From contig JADJXD010000001.1 in the NCBI GenBank assembly GCA_016715985.1, positions 5,022,001 to 5,086,000 on the forward strand: a stretch of DNA of 64,000 bases. The letters run 5' to 3'. The translations under genes were made by a program, and so were the position numbers. This document shows, one piece after another, positions 60,593 through 64,000 of the stretch (the stretch's first letter is position 1; each line of letters starts with the position of its first letter). The stretch is from Saprospiraceae bacterium (GTDB taxonomy: Bacteria; Bacteroidota; Bacteroidia; Chitinophagales; Saprospiraceae). The notes below the pieces were generated by a model, which saw only the letters and a list, made by a program, of their open reading frames with translations, ran no database searches and was not told where the DNA came from.

Positions 60593-61132
60593 ATGGTGCA
60601 TCAAGACATTTATCAAAAAGCTATTTTATTTGCCACTGCAAAACATCATAATATTGGTCAGACAGTACCAGGAACAGACCTGCCTTATTTAGTACATCTA
60701 AGTAATGTAACTATGGAAATCATTTTTGCATCACAATTTTCATCTGATTTTGACACTAGTTTTGCGGTTCAGTTAGCTTTACTTCATGACACCTTAGAAG
60801 ATACCAAAACAACATTTGATGAATTATCATCAGTTTTCTCTTCAAGGGTTGCAGAAGGGGTACAAGCTCTTTCAAAAAACAAATCACTACCTAAACAAGA
60901 TCAGCTAACCGATAGTATTGAAAGGATTAAATTACAGCCCAAAGAAGTCTGGAGTGTAAAATTAGCTGACAGAATTACAAACTTACAACAACCACCAACA
61001 CATTGGCCACCAGCCAAGATTTCTAATTACCATACTGAAGCAAAATTCATTCTAAACAGTTTAATGGGTGGTAATCAATACTTGGAAGATCGGCTTGAAC
61101 AGAAAATATCGGAATACAAATCGTATGTGTAA
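60593..61132 (+). CDS. HD-domain hydrolase (SpoT/MESH1-like)
   Basis: 179 aa. HD_4-type metal-dependent phosphohydrolase: YLVHLSNVTMEII, ALLHDTLEDT (HD pair and the downstream ED), VWSVKLADRITNL (last Asp), THWPPAKISNYHTEAKFIL. The single-domain layout resembles MESH1 and the hydrolase half of SpoT, which remove pyrophosphate from (p)ppGpp or related nucleotides. The substrate is inferred from the family only. It is 38 nt after the OB-fold gene. In a defence-rich island a nucleotide-depleting or alarmone role is conceivable. Confidence 0.82.
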   Translation: MVHQDIYQKAILFATAKHHNIGQTVPGTDLPYLVHLSNVTMEIIFASQFSSDFDTSFAVQLALLHDTLEDTKTTFDELSSVFSSRVAEGVQALSKNKSLPKQDQLTDSIERIKLQPKEVWSVKLADRITNLQQPPTHWPPAKISNYHTEAKFILNSLMGGNQYLEDRLEQKISEYKSYV

Positions 61133-61139
61133 TCTTTTC

Positions 61140-61556
61140 TCAGCTACTGTACATATCCTTCATTTCCCCATAATGAATAACATCATGAAACCATTCTACC
61201 ATCAATGGCTCTGATTGGATGGATTTCCATTTGTTGTTTCTGTACTCAAATGAATAAAATAGAGAATACTTATCAAATGACAAGTGGAGTTGGTCTTTAT
61301 CCATGTGATTAATTTCAATGTCAAAGCAGTTTCGTTGGTTCAGCATTCTGGTGATTCTCATCTTGTTTAACTTATTTGTAGCAGGATTGATGTAATTGGG
61401 TAAAATAGGTTCACCAAGTATAAATTGTCTTTTCCCATCAACAAATCTGGCATACATCCAAACATTATCAATTTCATCCATATCCGAATGGCAAGTACAC
61501 AACTTTAAATTTTTAGAAACTTCACACATGCTACCAAATTTAATAATTATATCCAT
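61140..61556 (-). CDS. Hypothetical protein
   Basis: 138 aa from the ATG at 61556 (MDIIIKFGSMCEVSKN...); longer starts are GTG at 61595 or ATG at 61583. Soluble, no signal peptide. Contains CTCHSDMDEIDNVWMYARFVDGKR and ends in a polar region (VEWFHDVIHYGEMKDMYSS). I do not recognise it. It converges with the HD-domain gene with only 7 nt between the stops, and its start faces the RNA-rich region. Confidence 0.5.
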   Translation of the reverse strand: MDIIIKFGSMCEVSKNLKLCTCHSDMDEIDNVWMYARFVDGKRQFILGEPILPNYINPATNKLNKMRITRMLNQRNCFDIEINHMDKDQLHLSFDKYSLFYSFEYRNNKWKSIQSEPLMVEWFHDVIHYGEMKDMYSS

Positions 61557-61648
61557 CCCAAAATTATACCAAGTTTCCAACATCCTACGGCACACTTCAT
61601 TCCTTCATTCATTGCGTTTGCTACATTTCACGATGTTCCCATTACGCT

Positions 61649-62625
61649 GCTCTCCATTCACTCATACATTCAGAGAGCCTACGGATTCCCGCAGCATAAG
61701 TATCTCCGTCATTTCATTGCACTCTCCACCCCAATATTCAGATCAGCAAGCAGCATTAGAAAGATGAAGCCTAAGAAGAAATAAATAATGTTTTTTCTAA
61801 TGCTACACTTGCTTCACTTCATGCACAACTAAGAGCTTCATTTCATTCCTACGATACACATGCTTTTTAGCCTAGCTTCTTTTAGTCCCCGTTTCAAATT
61901 GGATGTAGGGTAAAATATATCACGTATCATGCAGCAAAGGTACAGGGAATGTATCTGACACAAGAAGTACCGCAAATGCTCTGATAATATGAAGTGCTAA
62001 AATATATTGTGGAATGTTTTTGAATAGATCAAGGCGAAAAATGCAGGCACACTAGGATAGTTTGTCGAGGCTTTTCAACGCAGAGATATTCAAAAACAAA
62101 CGCAATTAGATAGTAAGTTCATGTTGTCAGAGCATTTTACTATATGTCATAAATCTCCACACCGTTCGGGTAGTATTTATGCCATATTCCTTCTTTTAGT
62201 CAGATCCACCCTGTGATCACGGCACCATGATACGAGATATATCAACCCAAATGATGTGTTAGAACTTCGTTATGAGGATTGAAAGTGCAATAAAAGAAGT
62301 GATTTCGTGAAGGAAACATAGCATCGCTACGGTGACTGAAGGAAATCAAGCAAAGCGACTTATTTTGAAGCAATTTCGATACGTAATAGATTTTCTAATG
62401 CATCATTTGGGTTTCGAGACAGTACTTCGGCTGGTGGCTAGTTTGTTCTCGAGTGGCTTCTACTTCAGTGAGTTTAGAGTTTGGTAGATTACCTTATGAT
62501 TTAGTATGTATTCAGGGTTTTGAGTACAGGTTTTTCATTAGTCAGTTACCATTTTAGTTCAGTGTTTTTCAGTAGCTCTCAGTGATGGGGGCTTTTTTTA
62601 TATCCGCATTATTATCCTACATCCA
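61649..62625 (+). ncRNA. Candidate large structured RNA A
   Basis: No credible gene, but many helices. GCTCTC/GAGAGC (61649-61678); an 11-bp stem 61752-61762 with 61794-61804, extended by GCAAG/CTTGC; GATACA/TGTATC (61853-61955). Helix P1 is ATCTGAC+AAGAAG (61953-61967) with CTTCTT+GTCAGAT (62190-62205). A 20-bp helix pairs 61974-61993 with 62118-62137 and contains nested stems ATTGTG/CGCAAT and GTTTTTGAATA/TATTCAAAAAC. CATAAAT/ATTTATG lies at 62148-62181, TGATTTC/GAAATCA near 62300-62348 and TCGAGA/TCTCGA near 62414-62450. A 14-bp long-range helix pairs 61900-61913 with 62612-62625. The motifs TACCG, ACTATATGT and GCCATATTC recur in RNA B. Direction is plus, from the T-run at 62593. Confidence 0.6.
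62574..62600 (+). terminator. Terminator-like hairpin in RNA A
   Basis: AGCTC (62574-62578) pairs with GGGCT (62589-62593), followed by a run of seven T. It would end a plus-strand transcript near 62600. One long-range helix of RNA A has its 3' strand 12-25 nt further on, so some transcripts may read through. Confidence 0.5.
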
Positions 62626-62758
62626 TTAGATCAACACCAATTTTTATTTAACCTTATTATAAAATTTGCCATTCAATATAGAAAATCCCCAACTCATTTC
62701 AACCCTATACTCAAAGCCTAACTTCATAAGCTGTGTGCAAAGCACTTCTTTATTTGTC

Positions 62759-63336
62759 GGGCGCTTGCTCCTTTCAGTCCGCTGCGTTCGCCCTTTCACA
62801 GGTTATATGGCATACTGTCTCAGCCATAGACCAGAATGTTCCAGCCACTTCCCTAACTCATAGCGCTTCATGTTCATAGAGTACGCTCAACTCCAAATCC
62901 TCACAATTGTACACTATGCACATGAACGCTATATCCATCCTGCCACTAAGTGGCTTTGTCGCAGTTACATAGTATCTACCATATAGACAAGTACCGTTAC
63001 ACTATATGTGCCATATTCCTTGTCATTATGTTAGATACTATGTGTAGTTCAGCTTACATTCTGGCGGCTATGGCTGGCAGTATTTTCGCTGCTACCTGTA
63101 TCTGTGCCATCGCATCCACATCATGTATCCTTACAGGAGCATTGCATTTACATCATGAGTATGCATGGCACATCTACCGCAGCTCATTTTACTTCTTTTT
63201 GGGGGCAGCCATGTGGGTGCATCTAGTATGTACAGCCACATTCGTACCTCACATTACTCCTGTACACACTATCTGCACCGCTGCCCCCTGTCAATTCTTA
63301 CTTGCTTATATTACCACCTCTGGTGGTATGTTTTTT
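62759..63336 (+). ncRNA. Candidate large structured RNA B, related to RNA A
   Basis: A chain of long hairpins: GGGCG/CGCCC (62759-62793); TATGGC/GCCATA (62806-62828); a roughly 24-bp stem with one bulge and two mismatches (62860-62884 with 62909-62932); GCCACT-A-AGTGGC (62942-62954). A long hairpin spans 62967-63043: 12-bp ACATAGTATCTA/TAGATACTATGT, then CATA/TATG and GACAAG/CTTGTC, closing a loop with TACCG, ACTATATGT and GCCATATTC. Next are TGTGCCAT-C-GCAT / ATGCATGGCACA (63103-63172) and a 26-bp three-part stem at 63201-63288 (GGGGGCAGC/GCTGCCCCC, GGTGCA/TGCACC, TAGTATGTACAG/CTGTACACACTA). A terminator closes it. The block is visibly richer in G and C than its flanks. Confidence 0.65.
63312..63336 (+). 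terminator. Rho-independent terminator of RNA B
   Basis: TACCACC-TCT-GGTGGTA (63312-63328) is a perfect 7-bp stem with a 3-nt loop, followed after TG by six T. Orientation is plus strand. Confidence 0.75.
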
Positions 63337-63688
63337 ATGGCATAGTCAAGCTCAAGGCTGTATCACCTGAATCCCAGTGTTCGTACCTCACAACTTCTTA
63401 ACCGAGCCTAAAGGCATCGGAGAAAATCCACTTTATATTTATTACTATTACTTGCTTTTCTTATGAAGTGATAATTAACTATATACTTTATTCATAAATA
63501 TATTATTTAGAAATTGAAATATTGTAAATAAAAACATCCATTTAATAAAACTCTATTATATTTGCATGCGTTATATACACAAGTAAATTAAAACAGTAAG
63601 CACTTTTAAAAATTATCGGTTGAAATCTTTATTTTTAAAGGTTATACTGGTTGAATTTTACATATATAAATAAATTTAATAATTTCCA
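63337..63688. other. AT-rich gap before the protease gene
   Basis: Holds a small hairpin at 63402-63420 (CCGAGCC/GGC-A-TCGG) and a 13-bp copy (TTCGTACCTCACA, 63380-63392) of the loop of the last RNA B hairpin (63241-63253). The remainder is strongly AT-rich and should carry the protease promoter; TATATTTG at 63557-63564 fits the -7 box TAnnTTTG, but no TTG lies at the right distance. Confidence 0.4.
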
Positions 63689-64000
63689 GTGGTTAATTTT
63701 AATAAAAGCCTATCAGAGTTAATTAATGACAATAAGAGTGACTTCTATTTGTATGTTGGAACAATTAACGATGTTAATGCTGATAAGTTTATAGATATAA
63801 TGCGAAAAAATGACAATAGGAGAGATAATTGTTCTCTTATTCTAACTACGTATGGTGGTGACCCTGACGCTGGTTATAGAATTATCAGAGCAATAAAACG
63901 TTACTATTCTCATTTGACACTTTATATATTTGGATCATGTAAGAGTACAGGTACATTAATGGCTTTAGGTGCGGATCAAATAGTAATGAGCGACTTTGGG
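63689..64000 (+). CDS. SDH/ClpP-type serine protease, N-terminal part (runs off the window)
   Basis: 104 codons from a GTG at 63689 (an in-frame stop lies three codons upstream) to the window edge. Reads VNFNKSLSELINDNKSDFYLYVG..., then SLILTTYGGDPDAGYRIIRAI and FGSCKSTGTLMALGADQIVMSDFG. The TTYGG oxyanion-type motif and the K-S-T-G-T-L-M-A-L-GAD nucleophile region match the serine dehydrogenase proteinase (SDH_sah)/ClpP crotonase-fold family, with the probable catalytic Ser in CKSTGT. Such proteases occur as soluble or membrane-linked enzymes and in some defence loci. Its partners lie beyond the window. Confidence 0.82.
   Translation, partial: MVNFNKSLSELINDNKSDFYLYVGTINDVNADKFIDIMRKNDNRRDNCSLILTTYGGDPDAGYRIIRAIKRYYSHLTLYIFGSCKSTGTLMALGADQIVMSDFG

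Larger units (their letters stand above)
44430..61132 (+). mobile_element. Integrative island with defence cargo (borders not determined)
   Basis: An integrase at the left end, a truncated second recombinase, an iteron-like array, excisionase-like HTH, RepA-type ATPase and primase-like protein, then a restriction/toxin operon, all on the plus strand. This is the layout of a mobilisable or replicating integrative element. No matching att repeats were found inside the window, so the right border may lie in or beyond the RNA-rich region. Confidence 0.5.

Noticed and set aside
61396..61767. 123-codon plus-strand reading frame
   Set aside because: Overlaps the opposite-strand hypothetical gene and the hairpins of RNA A; no recognisable protein features.
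61649..63336. Group II intron or retron as explanation for the structured region
   Set aside because: No reverse transcriptase gene nearby and no domain-V-like or msr/msd layout recognised.
61649..63336. Integron attC sites as explanation for the hairpins
   Set aside because: No GTTRRRY / RYYYAAC simple sites at the hairpin bases and no integron integrase; the helices are too varied in size.
62950..63345. 131-codon plus-strand reading frame, hydrophobic and Cys/His-rich, plus smaller ones at 62666-62863 and 63165-63401
   Set aside because: They coincide with RNA B, where long paired stems explain the sequence; no domain, odd composition, and the frame runs through the terminator hairpin. 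Kept as RNA.

Overview
The window looks like a chromosome piece from a low-GC member of the Bacteroidota, probably Saprospiraceae-like (inferred from gene families, not from a phylogenetic marker). The evidence is several TonB-dependent receptors with carboxypeptidase-like N-domains, a SusC/SusD pair, C-terminal type IX secretion (T9SS) sorting domains, an A-rich rather than Shine-Dalgarno context at most starts, and a promoter of the TTG-N20-TAnnTTTG type. No rRNA, tRNA or CRISPR array was seen.

Left part (1-21 kb), mostly chromosomal: a thioredoxin-fold lipid/secreted protein, an operon of a TonB receptor and a secreted alpha/beta-hydrolase-like protein that lacks the nucleophile serine, two further TonB receptors, a frameshifted conserved beta-barrel-like gene, mltG and panB. 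An IS110-type element (14288-16036) has inverted-repeat ends and flanking 9-bp direct repeats. Next is a translationally coupled light-response operon (DUF2256 / photolyase-cryptochrome / SDR-DUF2867). An IS1595 element is inserted with 11-bp direct repeats into a decayed ISL3 transposase.

Middle (21-44 kb), surface and secretion: a LytS-type sensor kinase with propeller input and a LuxR-type response regulator, three tandem SBBP beta-propeller T9SS proteins showing local homogenisation, a SusC/SusD pair, a Cys-rich anchored protein, and one giant (about 2,900 codon) repeat protein. The giant protein has three tiers of repeats (582 bp, about 747 bp, 150 bp x 12 with MopE-like metal-binding motifs) and is split by a single-base insertion.

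Right part (44.3-64 kb), accessory island: a tyrosine recombinase and a truncated paralogue without the catalytic tyrosine, a 775-aa protein of unknown function, an iteron-like array, an excisionase-like HTH protein, a RepA-type ATPase and a primase-like CHC2/Toprim protein. These are followed by a type I restriction-modification operon with the DarT/DarG toxin-antitoxin pair between hsdS and hsdR, the same position that the anticodon nuclease prrC takes in the prr locus. Small accessory genes follow (membrane protein, OB-fold protein, HD hydrolase). The next 2.1 kb has no credible gene but is full of long base-paired helices. Two segments there share three conserved single-stranded motifs enclosed by a helix whose sequence differs but stays paired, and each segment carries a terminator-like hairpin. 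I interpret these as two related large structured RNAs. The window ends inside a ClpP/SDH-type serine protease gene.
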